Assembly: GCA_003868215.1 (NCBI GenBank)
Contig: QWDQ01000001.1
Span: forward strand, 186,001-250,000
Direction of reading: 5' to 3'
From: Pseudophaeomoniella oleicola
Lineage: Eukaryota; Ascomycota; Eurotiomycetes; Phaeomoniellales; Phaeomoniellaceae
DNA: 64,000 nucleotides
A program made the translations under genes and the position numbers. Below the pieces are notes generated by a model, which ran no database searches, was not told the origin of the DNA, and saw nothing but the letters and a program-made list of their open reading frames with translations. The first letter of the stretch is position 1. Each line of letters begins with the position of its first letter. Positions 1-10,079 of the stretch are shown here, in pieces.

Positions 1-1385
1 TCAGATGCATTGACTCTTTTCGCATGGGCTACCTTCTCATCGACGGTGCCTGGTTTCTGTACGAATTCAGAGAGAACTTCGGTCATCGGTCCAAGTGCTT
101 CAGTTTTAACATTGGTGACGAGTTTGTCGATTGTTTTGGTTTTTGTGATCTGATCAAAAGATGCCGAGCCCTCAGTGTTATTGACAAGTGCCCTGAGTAT
201 TATGACAGAAGCTTCCGCCGATTGACTACCTCGAGCGAGGATAGCTTGGATGGTGCGCTGGGCAGCTCGGTGAAGCAACCTCTCACCACTTGCAAGCTGG
301 TTTGTGAGTGTTCTTAAGAGATTCCCCTTTAGCACAAACCGTAGCAATGGAGGTGGCGCGTTGTTCATGGCCGCGATAGTGACAAGAAATCCCGTATGCT
401 TGCGCTCAGAACTACTCGATTGAGCAAACAAGGACTCGTCGACGACTTCGGCCCAAAAAGTCTCAAATGATATAAGTTTGCTCTTCTTCGGCTGTCCTGA
501 TTCGTCTGTATCCGAAAAGAGAGCCTGTAGAACAGGAGACCATGCGAAGTGAAGGGAAGCATTCCACATAGCACTCCCCTGGGCTTGCTGCTCTTTGCCT
601 TCTTCCTCGCTCTTTGGGGTGGCATCTCGCATGACCTTCGCCAACAAGATTTTCTCTTTCTTGCACAGTGGATTGTCTTGCTGCCAGACGTCTTTAGGAA
701 ACTTTGCATCTGGAAACCTTTGGCCAACGGCAAGCCAAATGGCAACACCTTCCGGAGTCCGTATAAGCTTATGGGTACGGAGGGACGACAAAATATCCTC
801 TACAACTCCGCTTTCGACGGGTGAAAGGCCGGCTATACAGCCAAAGAGCATCCAACCGCATTCTTGGCGTAACCATGGCTTCTTTGTGCCGAGATCGCAG
901 ATCCCGTCAAGAAGCTCTTTCAGAGCCGACGATGCTGATGATCTGAAAAGAATGCCAGACTTCAGGAGAGCTTCAGCTCCAAAGAGTCTCCCAAGATAGT
1001 GGTCACGTTCATCTTGTTTTGACACAGTGTCTAAGGGAGCAGTCTGAGTACGCAGCACTTCAACGACTTGAGAAGCGGTGAGCCCCCTGTGTGCTTCCGA
1101 AAATTCAAAGACTTGAGACAGGAATTCTGTCAGGGTTATGGAGAAACCAATCCGAGCAGCTTTCCTGCTGCTGCAAAGACCTCTAATGAGACGCTTCAGA
1201 GCTGTAGAAATCTGCTCGGCGGTTGTGTTAGACTGGTCGGAGAACTTCTCAAGGAGTGTCTGGGCTGCCTTCAGACGCGTTTCCTCGTTCTCATCTGCCA
1301 GATCATTGTAGACCTCAACAAGACTGAGAGACGTCTCGTCAAGGTCTCTCTTTCGCTTCTTTGTCGGATTAATCATCTTTCCCAT
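1..1385 (-). CDS. POL5: POL5 / MYBBP1A-family nucleolar protein, 3' part outside window
   Basis: The minus strand is open from an ATG at 1385 to the window edge (461 codons, no stop), so this is the N-terminal part of a longer protein; family members run to about 1000 residues. A second ATG follows at codon 4. The start is lysine-rich (NPTKKRKRDLDE), followed by helical-repeat sequence with the family pattern: a segment SLVEVYNDLADENEETRLKA, an RLIRGLCSSRKAARIGFS block, and the LGRLFGAEALLKSGILF stretch. POL5 was named DNA polymerase V/phi but acts in the nucleolus in rRNA synthesis and ribosome assembly; it is a HEAT-like protein related to Myb-binding protein 1A. I saw no intron in the visible part. 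The family call is from remembered sequence character, not a search. Confidence 0.85.
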   Translation of the reverse strand, partial: MGKMINPTKKRKRDLDETSLSLVEVYNDLADENEETRLKAAQTLLEKFSDQSNTTAEQISTALKRLIRGLCSSRKAARIGFSITLTEFLSQVFEFSEAHRGLTASQVVEVLRTQTAPLDTVSKQDERDHYLGRLFGAEALLKSGILFRSSASSALKELLDGICDLGTKKPWLRQECGWMLFGCIAGLSPVESGVVEDILSSLRTHKLIRTPEGVAIWLAVGQRFPDAKFPKDVWQQDNPLCKKEKILLAKVMRDATPKSEEEGKEQQAQGSAMWNASLHFAWSPVLQALFSDTDESGQPKKSKLISFETFWAEVVDESLFAQSSSSERKHTGFLVTIAAMNNAPPPLLRFVLKGNLLRTLTNQLASGERLLHRAAQRTIQAILARGSQSAEASVIILRALVNNTEGSASFDQITKTKTIDKLVTNVKTEALGPMTEVLSEFVQKPGTVDEKVAHAKRVNAS

Positions 1386-2270
1386 ACCAACAATAACTGG
1401 TTGTAGAATACCGATTGCAGAGAAATGCTGTTGAAAAGACAATGCGTCGGCCAGAAATTTTTCTTATCGGATCCTTATCGGGCAGGACAATTACAGTATT
1501 AATTTACTGCCACGCTAAGACCTTTTCCCCGGATTCTCGACTGGTCCAAGTCTCATCTGCCTCATCTGCCTCATCTTTTTCTCCCTTTCCAACTGAATAC
1601 ACTATACTGATATATCATTCTCAAGTCGAATGCTGAGACGACTATGTAGGCATTATATCTGAATTACTTTGAAGACTCTCACTTTGCATAGCACAAATGG
1701 GAAATCGAAAAACGAATGGAACGAACGAAGCTTATCTATATGATCCGTGATTTGTATACATTACTACCTTACTCAGAGTCATCGGATATCTGATCAACTC
1801 TCTACTTAAGGCAGATATACCAGGTAGGTAATGTGTCTCTTAGCTTTCTTTTCGTTCATGAGGAGGTAGTGAGTACAACCCAGTCCAGTCCAGTCCAGTC
1901 CGATCTTCCATGTTCCCTCTCCCTCTCCCCACCAACCCCTCTTTCGCCGCGTGGGGGGAAGGAGGAAAACTCGGGTTGATACGGAAGGATAGAAGGGGCG
2001 GGGTACGAAGGACGTGAGTGCATGGATATTTCCATCATGAGGTCCTCTACGATTCTTCCACGTACGGGCAGAATTGGCTCTTTGAAAGAGAGATTGTTGT
2101 CGGTGTGGGTGCTAAATATGGGATTCTACGAAGTGTTTGATCAAGGTATCACCCTGGCTAGGGGAGTGATGCATCTGATGCATGTCCTCACAATACAGAA
2201 CTCATTAGATGCCTCTGCCAGGTCTTCTTCGCCACTTGCTCGCCATAGCAAGCATTAACGTGCTCAAAGC
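1386..2270. other. Intergenic: POL5 upstream region and 3' flank of the dehydrogenase gene
   Basis: This holds the POL5 promoter and 5' leader (minus strand) and the downstream flank of the next minus-strand gene. Pyrimidine-rich tracts lie near 1550-1580 and 1915-1950, and four tandem copies of CAGTC lie at 1881-1900. Short open frames here start at poor contexts and resemble no family. No gene seen. Confidence 0.6.
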
Positions 2271-3281
2271 TCACGTAACAGTATAGGCGCCGTCAATGGT
2301 GATGTCTGCTCCAGTCATGTAGCTCGAAGCATCAGACGCAGCGAAAACATAGGCCTGTAAAAGACATTAAACAACCCTGACTTCTGAGGAGTCAAAGAAA
2401 CGGTGGTCACTTACTCCTTTGAGTTCGTATGGGTCACAGAACCTCCTACCAGGAACCAGCTCCATCCATTTCGTCTTCCAGTCTTCCGGAAGGCTTCCTA
2501 CCATATCCGTTGCAATGTATCCTGGCGAGATGCAGTTGACTCGGCACCAATCGACCCATTCAACGGCCAGTGATCTTCCCAGGTGGAGGACTCCTGCTTT
2601 ACTTGCATTATACTTGGCAAGGTCAGATGCGGCTTTCAATCATAAGAAGCTGCAAGGAATACTTACAACTGCTTGCCTTTGAGGAATATTGACCAGGCTG
2701 GCGCTGATGGACGCCGTAATGATGAGATTCCCTTGTCGCTGAGGTTTAAAAACCTTGGACGCCGCTTGAGCTGTATAGAAAACGCCATCCAAGTTGGTCT
2801 GCATGATTTCACGGTACTTTTCGACAGAAAAGTCTTCGGCAGGGTCGTGGTGAGCTACACCAGCATTTGCAACTACGATATCGAGACCTCTGAAGTCCTT
2901 TGCGGCCTGAGCAATCGTGCTCTCTATTGACTTCGGGTCTCGGACATCGGCTTGGTAGGCTTGGACCTTGACATTGTTTTCCGAAGCCAGCTTCGCGGCC
3001 GTATCTGGCGCGCCCTTAGATGTAGCATATGTTATAGCAACCTAGTACATTGTGAGTAGAGATACACACAGCTCAATTGCCTATATCACATACGTCGGCC
3101 TTTGCTTCAGCGAGCGCTCTCGCGACTTCAAGTCCGATTCCACGAGCGCCACCTTTTACCTCGTCAGAAATGGTACATTTAATTGATTCTCCTTCGTGTA
3201 CATACCAGTAACAAGTGCCTTCTTTCCAGCTAGGCTGAACATCTTCAGCACATGCTGGTTTGGGGGCTTAAGAAGTACCAT
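2271..3281 (-). CDS. Short-chain dehydrogenase/reductase, mannitol/sorbose-reductase-like
   Basis: There are five exons: 3281-3206, 3152-3094, 3041-2667, 2612-2415 and 2354-2271, with introns of 53, 52, 54 and 60 nt. The spliced product is 263 residues, typical for a classical SDR. Visible motifs are TGGARGIG (residues 25-32, dinucleotide binding), NAG (104-106), Ser156/Ser158 and the YxxxK pair Tyr171/Lys175, followed by the SPGYIATDM loop. The sequence resembles fungal NADP-dependent mannitol dehydrogenase and sorbose reductase proteins that reduce sugars or polyols; the substrate is not proven. The ATG at 3281 gives a normal N-terminus, but the frame is open upstream (VVDPEPTKPK just before the Met), so an extra 5' exon is possible. 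It is divergent from the hydrolase gene at 3822. Confidence 0.88.
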
Positions 3282-3821
3282 CTTGGGCTTGGTTGGCTCT
3301 GGATCGACCACGATGGAAGTGTAGAATAGCTCCTACAGTGAGCCATGGAGGACATGGTCTAAGTTGGGCAGACGATCCATCCTATATACCTACCTAGTCA
3401 ATCGGTACTTCATCGACTGGCCATGTCAACATCGTCGGGTGGAGCTCCATGGTGGTTTTAGCCGAGAAACATCGGCACCAGGTTCTTGGGTTTCCCTCGG
3501 TTCTCACAATGAACAATGTTTTCCTTGTCAAATCATGGAGGCTGGGATGAATATGTGTGAACTCGAGCAATCATTGATAGAGACAATCTTATGAACGTTG
3601 CTCCGATCAAGAATGGAGACATGGCCCAGACTAGTCAGCAGCGTAAGCCCTTTGCTTCTTCGCGGGAAAATAAAATCTTCGACGTCGTCCATTGTCACTG
3701 ACCCGCTTAAACCTCGGAAGGTGATTTGAACGTGCTTGTTGTATCCCCGTCTCCTTGCTTCCATACGTAATTGGTTGATCTATATTACCTGCTTTCTTTT
3801 CTTTATTTGTGTGTTCAGGAC
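3282..3821. promoter_or_regulatory. Divergent promoter region between SDR and alpha/beta-hydrolase
   Basis: The two start codons lie 540 bp apart and face away from each other, so both promoters must be here. The right end has a T-rich tract and TTCAG just before the hydrolase ATG, compatible with a 5'-UTR intron acceptor. I saw no convincing gene or clear TATA box. Confidence 0.55.
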
Positions 3822-5274
3822 ATGGGTGCAAACCTCAGTAGTGATGGGAACGTCTACAATCCTCTTGGCAGCTCCGTACCTTCAGGATTGCCAGTAGATC
3901 AAGTCGACGAGATCATTCAAGAGTTCGTCTCTTCTTATATGCACTATCTGCCCGGGAATAGCTTTCTGAGAACAAACGTTATAGGTCCATCCAATACTCG
4001 AGTGACATCAGGTTTCACCGGTCCTTCGTCCTGCCACCGAACCCGGAGATAGGCCGACATAACAGCATCCGCGTCGCTTACGCAGATGCCGGATTCAATC
4101 CGGCAGATGCAGAAGATGGTGAAGAGATTCCAGTCCTTCTATGGTGCGGTGGTATGTTTGGAGGACGATATCAGGCTGTAGCAGACGACAAAGAAGCCCA
4201 AAGGCAACGCGTCAGGTTTCTCGCTGTGGATAAGCCTGGGATAGGAGGGACCGATCAGGTGACTCTGGAGCAGAGAGTAGCTACCTGGCTGGGTGGGCAT
4301 AAGGAATATGTGAATGCTCAGGGGCTTGATTACTGACATTGCTGCAGATATAGTACCGGCACTTTTAAGACATCTGGGAATCAAGTACGTTTCTCTAGCT
4401 GCTCACAGCAACGGTACGATCTACGTGCTCAATACCCTTCTTCATCAACGAGAAATCCTACATCCAGAGAGACCCTACGTTGCAGTATTCGGTGCGTCGC
4501 TTCCCCAAGTAAACTAATCTCGTCTCTTTCTAAGATCTCTCAGCACCGTGGGTGCCACCACGACATTCCCATATACTCTTTCTCCAAATGCTCCAAATCC
4601 TACCCAACTCACTTCTTGGGAGCTGGCACAACATTGCTTCCTTTGTCAACGGGACCTTTGCTCCCATAATCCATGCTACCCGTCCCTCTAACACAGCTAC
4701 CCGCCTGGTCCCCAGCTCCTCGAAACACATCGATTCCTCCAACGGCGACTTATCCCTCCGTACTCAGGTGTACCAAGCGACCCTCGAGAAACTCCTCACC
4801 AAATACATCTTCTCTGAACATATCGACGGCGGCTCCGAAGAAGTCCTGCTCTGCCTCCAGAAGGGGCGTAACCTCTGGGGTGATTGGACCGACTACTCTG
4901 ACATCGTACCGCGTATCGCCGCCCATGAGACTGCATTCGTACCTCTTCACGCACCATCGTCATCATCACCATCATCTAACCTCTCAATCCACGCCATCTT
5001 CGCCTCCGCAGACGAGCTCGTCGGCACCAAAGGCCAATCCTACTTCGAACAATGCTGGTCTCCACCCCACCGCGGAGACAAGATCGACTTCTCGAGCAGA
5101 GTCATACCGGCCACCGATCACAACAGCGTGCTAGCTATCGAAAACGGTGCCATCGTTGATATGTTGAGGCACGTTTCTAGGAGGCCTGTGGAGGGCATTG
5201 GTGGGTTTACCGGAGGGTTGGGAGGAGGAGGAGGAGGAGGAGGAGGAGGAGGAGGAGGAGGAGGAGGAGGATAG
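3822..5274 (+). CDS. Alpha/beta-hydrolase fold protein with poly-glycine tail
   Basis: Four exons are proposed: 3822-3922, 4012-4292, 4348-4491 and 4535-5274, giving 421 residues in frame. Introns are 89, 55, 43 and, in the first case, use a GTTCGT donor, the least certain border. Fold landmarks are a strand before LAVDKPGIGGTD, the nucleophile elbow AAHSNGT with Ser148, Asp335 in IFASADELVG, and His371 in PATDHNSV, a plausible Ser-Asp-His triad. The elbow has Ala where GxSxG enzymes have Gly. The substrate is unknown. The last 17 residues are all glycine, all encoded by GGA, directly before the TAG stop. The gene diverges from the SDR and its 3' end faces that of UBP14. Confidence 0.8.
5221..5271 (+). 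repeat. (GGA)17 microsatellite inside the hydrolase reading frame
   Basis: Seventeen uninterrupted GGA triplets run up to the TAG stop at 5272 and encode a 17-glycine tail. Length change by replication slippage would keep the frame. Confidence 0.97.
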
Positions 5275-5807
5275 AGGGTGAGCGAGGCAAGAGGTGGATT
5301 GCCGGATGGATGGATGGAAGATTGATATAGTGGACGGAGATGTGATTGACTGTGGATCTCATGGTGTTTTCGGGGGGGGGGGGAGGGGGGTCTTCTTGAA
5401 GCGTCCAAGTCCTGAAACGTTGGAGAGGACTTAGATCTGCTATGTATGTATAATCTTGCGGTCTTCTTCAAAGATTTGGATATCAAGGTAGGATTTCAAG
5501 ATGTTATTGGGACATGGACCGACCTCTACGAATTCTTGCGGACTCATAAAGTTGAAGAAAAGATCCTTTGCGAGTTCGAGTTGGACTCTTACATTTCTGT
5601 TGGAATTCTGCCCTATGTATCTAAACGCGGTGTCTGGTTCCAGGGTGTCCTTTTCGTTTACCTCTGTATTTCTATGAGACTTTTTTCTTTCTTACTTTTT
5701 AATCTTTTTGATATCTCGTTGAATCATTGCTATTGCCCTGCATTTGCCACCATACTCATCTTTACGACCATGCAGCCGCTCGCTATTTTCCCTTCCTTTG
5801 AGTCGTT
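5275..5807. other. Convergent 3' intergenic region (hydrolase / UBP14)
   Basis: The region between two converging stop codons contains a G-rich tract at about 5371-5391 and otherwise ordinary sequence. An open plus-strand frame at 5446-5829 is hydrophobic and T-rich, overlaps the UBP14 end and matches nothing I know, so I do not call it. Confidence 0.55.
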
Positions 5808-8236
5808 TCAGATTCGTCTGAAAAAATAAACATAAGCGAATTTCTTCATCTCGTCCACATCTACAGCCTTGACGACTTTTTCATCGTTGAAGAGTACCCA
5901 AGCACGTTGACCTCCCTCTTCAGGGATCTCTTTGCGGATGAAGGCGACGTAATGTCCAGCGTGGATACTCGCGCCCTTGTGGCAGACGATGCTTTGCAGT
6001 TCGAATTTGGCGGGAGTTTCCGTGCTGCCTGCGACCTTCTTCTCCGAGGATTGGGCACTGGGCTCGGCAGCGGTATCTTGTTCTTCGCCAAAGTCGCCTT
6101 GGTCATCAGGGTGGCTAAATACCCAGTCAATTGCTCTTTCCACGTCTCCCCCTGTCTCCTTGAGGGCTTTGCGGGCTTGTGGTGCGCCAATTCCCATCTC
6201 TGCAAGCATTGCAATTTGGGCTGGGTTAATAGCTGAACCTGATGATGCAGCTGTGGTGTCATTACTGAGGCTGAGAGGCTCATCGATGTCCGGGTCTTCC
6301 ATGTGAGCGAAGAGCCAGTTCATGGCCGATTCTGGGTCGGAATTTCCAGTGGCGTGAAGTGCTTTTTCGCACCTCACACGGGGGAAGCCCATCGCCTCGA
6401 GAGACGAAAGGGCAACTTCATTAGGGACGAAGGCGGGAGAGCCAGCGACTGGGTTGTCTTCTGGGAGCTCTTCTTCTCCTTCTTGTAGACCGCGTGACAT
6501 ATAAACGGTCATGTCGAAAGGAGCATCAGTGACTTCCACAGGGATATCAAGCTTCGTTGGGACCCAGTTGACGAGTTCGAACCGTCTAGCATTGATTGCA
6601 AGATTCTGAGGAAATGTCTTGAATTTGGATTGCTTGATGAAGCCATCCTTGCTACCACAGGCAGGGCAAGTAAATTCCACCGTGTCAGGTGCAGTGAAGA
6701 TATCGAGACATTCTTTCATCGTGACTGGCTCGAATTCGGAGCCCTTTTCTGTGCCAGATTCTCCGGGCTTTCGTCTAGCAGGGACCGGAATAGATATATT
6801 GTCTTGCTCATCGACGCGATATCGAACACGCTTACATGAAAGACACTGTAGTCGTTGTTCGAGGGCAAATCTGAAAGACCTGACCGGGTCTGCGTCAGGA
6901 GAGGGATGTCTTGAAAGTGATATGTGCTTGAATAGATGTGTGAGGAACTCAAACGAATCTTGCTGTCGCATTGTAGAAAACTCCTCGTGACCTCTTCCAA
7001 TGAGATGCTTGAACATCGCCGGTGACAGACCCTTTTGATGTGGAACTTCTGGTGTATCTGGCTGCGCTTGTACATCGCTGGTGTCTGGATGAGAATAGTC
7101 ACCAGATAGAAGACCATCTCCGAGTTTCCGCAATTGAGTCTCAAGGTCATCAGCCGGACTATCTGTCGATGGAGGGAGGTCGTTAGGTAGGAAATATCGT
7201 GCTTGAAATTCGGGAAGCGCATAGAGACATTGAACAGCACTGGCCAGGTAGCAGCTATTGCCAATATTTTTAAGGCCTGTAAAGCCCTTTCCAAATAGTG
7301 GCTTGAGCACTTTGCCGTCCTCGGTAGTCATTGAAAAATCCCACTTCAGATTTTGTTCGACCTGCATCTCCATCAAGCTCTTTTCCGTCTTCTCGCGATC
7401 GGCAATATTTATGCCCCAGTGTGAAAGATGTGCCGAAAGTTCTGGGTCTATACGTTCCTCGTTGCACTTATAGCAATACACGTCTGCGTTGCCCTCAGGC
7501 GTGATGGAGCCCAACTTGACGGCAACACCGTGACCCGAAGATTCGGTATGAGCAAGGCCATGAGAGTTGCCACCGACGCCACCCCATTGCGCCCGGCCAC
7601 AACCGAGATTACCGCACTCTAAACATAGCCAGAGGTTCTCCTTCAGATCGCACATGGAGCATTGGCCCAGTTCTTGAGATTCTATTTGTTTGCCAGGTTG
7701 TTGTTCCAAGCATAAGGTATGCTCACAAGGTGTGAATTCCTGTTCCCATGCTTTAACTTCTTCTTGTCTGGCAAAAGTCATGGCTTTCATAACGCCGTCA
7801 ACGACGGGTCCAAGCTTTCCAGCTGACTTGTCCACATCTTCGACCTGGCAGTCATAGCAGAGAACCTTCGTAGTGGTATCGTACCGATCTTCTTCAGTCT
7901 CCGCTGCTATGGCGAGCTTCGAAATCTTTGGAGGCGGTTCATCTCTCTGGATAACTTTTTTCGTCCTCTTGATGTTCAAGACTAGGGGATGCGTTGTGCG
8001 TTGATAGTGTAGTTGCGCATGGTTCTTCGTTCCTGTACAGCCACCATTGAAACAGTAAAGGCATACATTCAAACCGGTCGGATCGTCAATTGAGCCAAAA
8101 CACTGGGTGCAATCCTCTCGGTATACGGACTGGTTTGCACGGGGAGGTCGAAGTTCTGGAAGCGTGTCAGGGTGGTTTAGATATACATCCAGCATTCGCA
8201 GCACTTACGGTCAACATCAACATGTTTGCAAGACAT
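5808..8236 (-). CDS. UBP14: Ubiquitin C-terminal hydrolase Ubp14 / isopeptidase T (USP5 family)
   Basis: A tiny first exon (8236-8209, starting MSCKHVDVD) is joined over a 53-nt intron to 8155-5808; the product is 791 residues, close to family length. Domains in order: an N-terminal Cys-rich variant ZnF-UBP module; a canonical ZnF-UBP around residues 165-245 with repeated CxxC and the [10 protein letters not shown] loop that binds free ubiquitin C-termini; the catalytic Cys box [14 protein letters not shown] with Cys near 311; two UBA domains within the catalytic region (about 605-640 and 660-700); and the His box [10 protein letters not shown] with His near 744. The enzyme disassembles unanchored polyubiquitin chains in the cytosol and nucleus, which keeps proteasome flux going. 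All catalytic motifs look intact. Confidence 0.96.
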
Positions 8237-9036
8237 GATTACTGTGAGAGCGGGGCGGAAACCGCCTCTGTGTTAGCGACGATATTCAGAAGGCGAGTTT
8301 CTGTTCACAGTGTTGACAAGATACGAGGGAGGCAGCCAAGAGTACCAGATATGAGTAGATCACTTCTATCCCCCAGAGTTGGTGACATGCGACAGTTGAA
8401 AGCTGTACTGTACCTTGAGATCAAGCTCGAACTTCTCCACAATCGCCTCCAGCCAGCAATTGCCCCTCAGACGTCAGAGTCAACATCAGACTCTTCTGAC
8501 ACTGCAGTCGAATGTATCCAATATGACTCTTGTTGAGTTCTGTCCTGTGTCAAAGCCGATACATCTATATAATATACTGGCTTGAGTATTTGATCTACGA
8601 TCTGTTTGCTTCTTTCATCTTTGGTCCCTTCGCATCTTATGCATCGAGACAGTTCTGAGATCCCCCACTCCAGGGCGTCGTACTTGTGCATCGTCCGAAT
8701 AGAACCGCAAACAATGGGGGCAGTTAGACGTGCTGTCTCAGATGTGGTATTCACCGGCCCTGCGGATGGTGGTGAACCTCTAGGTACCCAACCGACCATT
8801 TTATAGGTCATATGTTGCTGTACGCTGTCGCCAGATTGTGAAGCAGTAGGCGTACACGTAGACCCGCTTATGACAAACAATGGCACCTATATTCTATTCT
8901 TTCTCTTGGGTCTCTATCTTGCTCTATGATATTCAGTATATGGATCTTGCCCCCTCTCCTTTTTCTCTCAAAGACGTTCTTTCATACGCCCCTTCCTCTC
9001 TGTCCGTTCTCTCCTTTTCACTGAGACAGCATCGCT
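8237..9036. other. Divergent intergenic region between UBP14 and a small plus-strand gene
   Basis: This should hold the UBP14 promoter on the left and, on the right, a strongly pyrimidine-rich leader (about 8940-9020) before the ATG at 9037, a common fungal promoter feature. A minus frame at 8467-8886 begins only at GTG and I do not call it. Confidence 0.5.
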
Positions 9037-9588
9037 ATGGCTGACCACTCTCCCCCTGGAAACAAAGCTATGTCGTCCACGACTCCAACATCATCACCGC
9101 CAGCCTTTCCCAAGATCAAGTGCATTCCAAGAAACAATGAACAAGCAGCTTCTACGGAAGTCAGCTCCAAGCCCAACAGTGACTGCGCGCCCGCTGGGTT
9201 TGAACAACCATCTGACCACACAGACCCGTTCAACGCTCCTGTCAACACATCTGGCTCTCCAACCAAGCCTTCGAGACCAACCAAGAGACCCAAGCGCTCC
9301 AACGCGATCCCACTCGGTTTGCCTGCATCCTCATTCTCTCCTCTTCCCACCCTGAGCTCGCCATCCATGATCAACACCTCCGAGGCAGCCGCGAAAGCCG
9401 ACCAAGGCCTTATCGCCGGCATGGAACGCGAAGAACAGATCAACGACGAGCACCCTGACACCACCGGATACAGATATGTGACTGCCTTGCCGAAACGACG
9501 AAAGAACACAATGCCACACAGTTTACCTGAGAGCAAACAGGAGATGGCCGATGAATATGTAACTGGGAGGGCAAAGGGACAGAAATAG
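9037..9588 (+). CDS. Small Ser/Pro/Thr-rich hypothetical protein
   Basis: This is an uninterrupted 183-codon frame with ATG in good context, preceded by a CT-rich leader. The product is low in hydrophobic residues and rich in Ser, Pro and Thr, so probably mostly disordered. It has a basic patch (TKPSRPTKRPKR, about residues 75-86), a second basic motif (PKRRKN) and a short acidic helix-like stretch. I recognise no domain and assign no function. A longer minus-strand frame covers the same DNA (9018-9734) but has a poor start and a random-looking Ser/Cys/Leu composition. The choice of strand rests on composition and leader, so confidence is moderate. Confidence 0.5.
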   Translation: MADHSPPGNKAMSSTTPTSSPPAFPKIKCIPRNNEQAASTEVSSKPNSDCAPAGFEQPSDHTDPFNAPVNTSGSPTKPSRPTKRPKRSNAIPLGLPASSFSPLPTLSSPSMINTSEAAAKADQGLIAGMEREEQINDEHPDTTGYRYVTALPKRRKNTMPHSLPESKQEMADEYVTGRAKGQK

Positions 9589-10079
9589 ATTGAGGAAGAA
9601 CCTCGCTTGCAGCTGCTGGGCCTGGTCCCTGACCGGAATTCATTACGGCACTTTGTCGCTGGAATAGGGGTTGGCTTGGTTTGTTTGAGGTGATCATATT
9701 GGGGGATTGCAAAGGAACAGCGAGAATTGATCATACAGGACGTCGAGTTGCACTAGAAAATGCGTGGAATATCAATAACAGATTCGAGAGTAGTCTATCC
9801 AATAAGCAAAATCGCAATACATGCAAAAATTTAAGTTCAACAAGCCCACAGTTTGGGAGCAGGGGTATCATCCGATAAATCCATGTCCTTCATGCATTCT
9901 GATTATTATCCTCGCACAGAACACCCAAAAATTCCAGTCACGGTAACTCCTTGACCTTTCAGACGCCCTTGATTAGTACCCAGTAGTGGCGAGCCACCAC
10001 TGGCTGACCCTACCAACTCCGTGAGACATCCAAAGTAGTCATGGATCTCAATGCTGCCCAAGAGAGTCATGAATGGACC
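9589..10079. other. Convergent 3' intergenic region
   Basis: This separates the small plus-strand gene from the end of the Yippee gene. No gene, repeat or structured signal seen. Confidence 0.5.

Noticed and set aside
8467-8886. 139-codon minus-strand frame
   Set aside because: It starts at GTG and has no domain character. The first internal ATG leaves only 114 codons.
9018-9734. 238-codon minus-strand open frame opposite the small disordered protein
   Set aside because: It has a poor start and a composition typical of an antisense frame. The plus strand has a CT-rich leader and a good ATG context. This choice is not certain.
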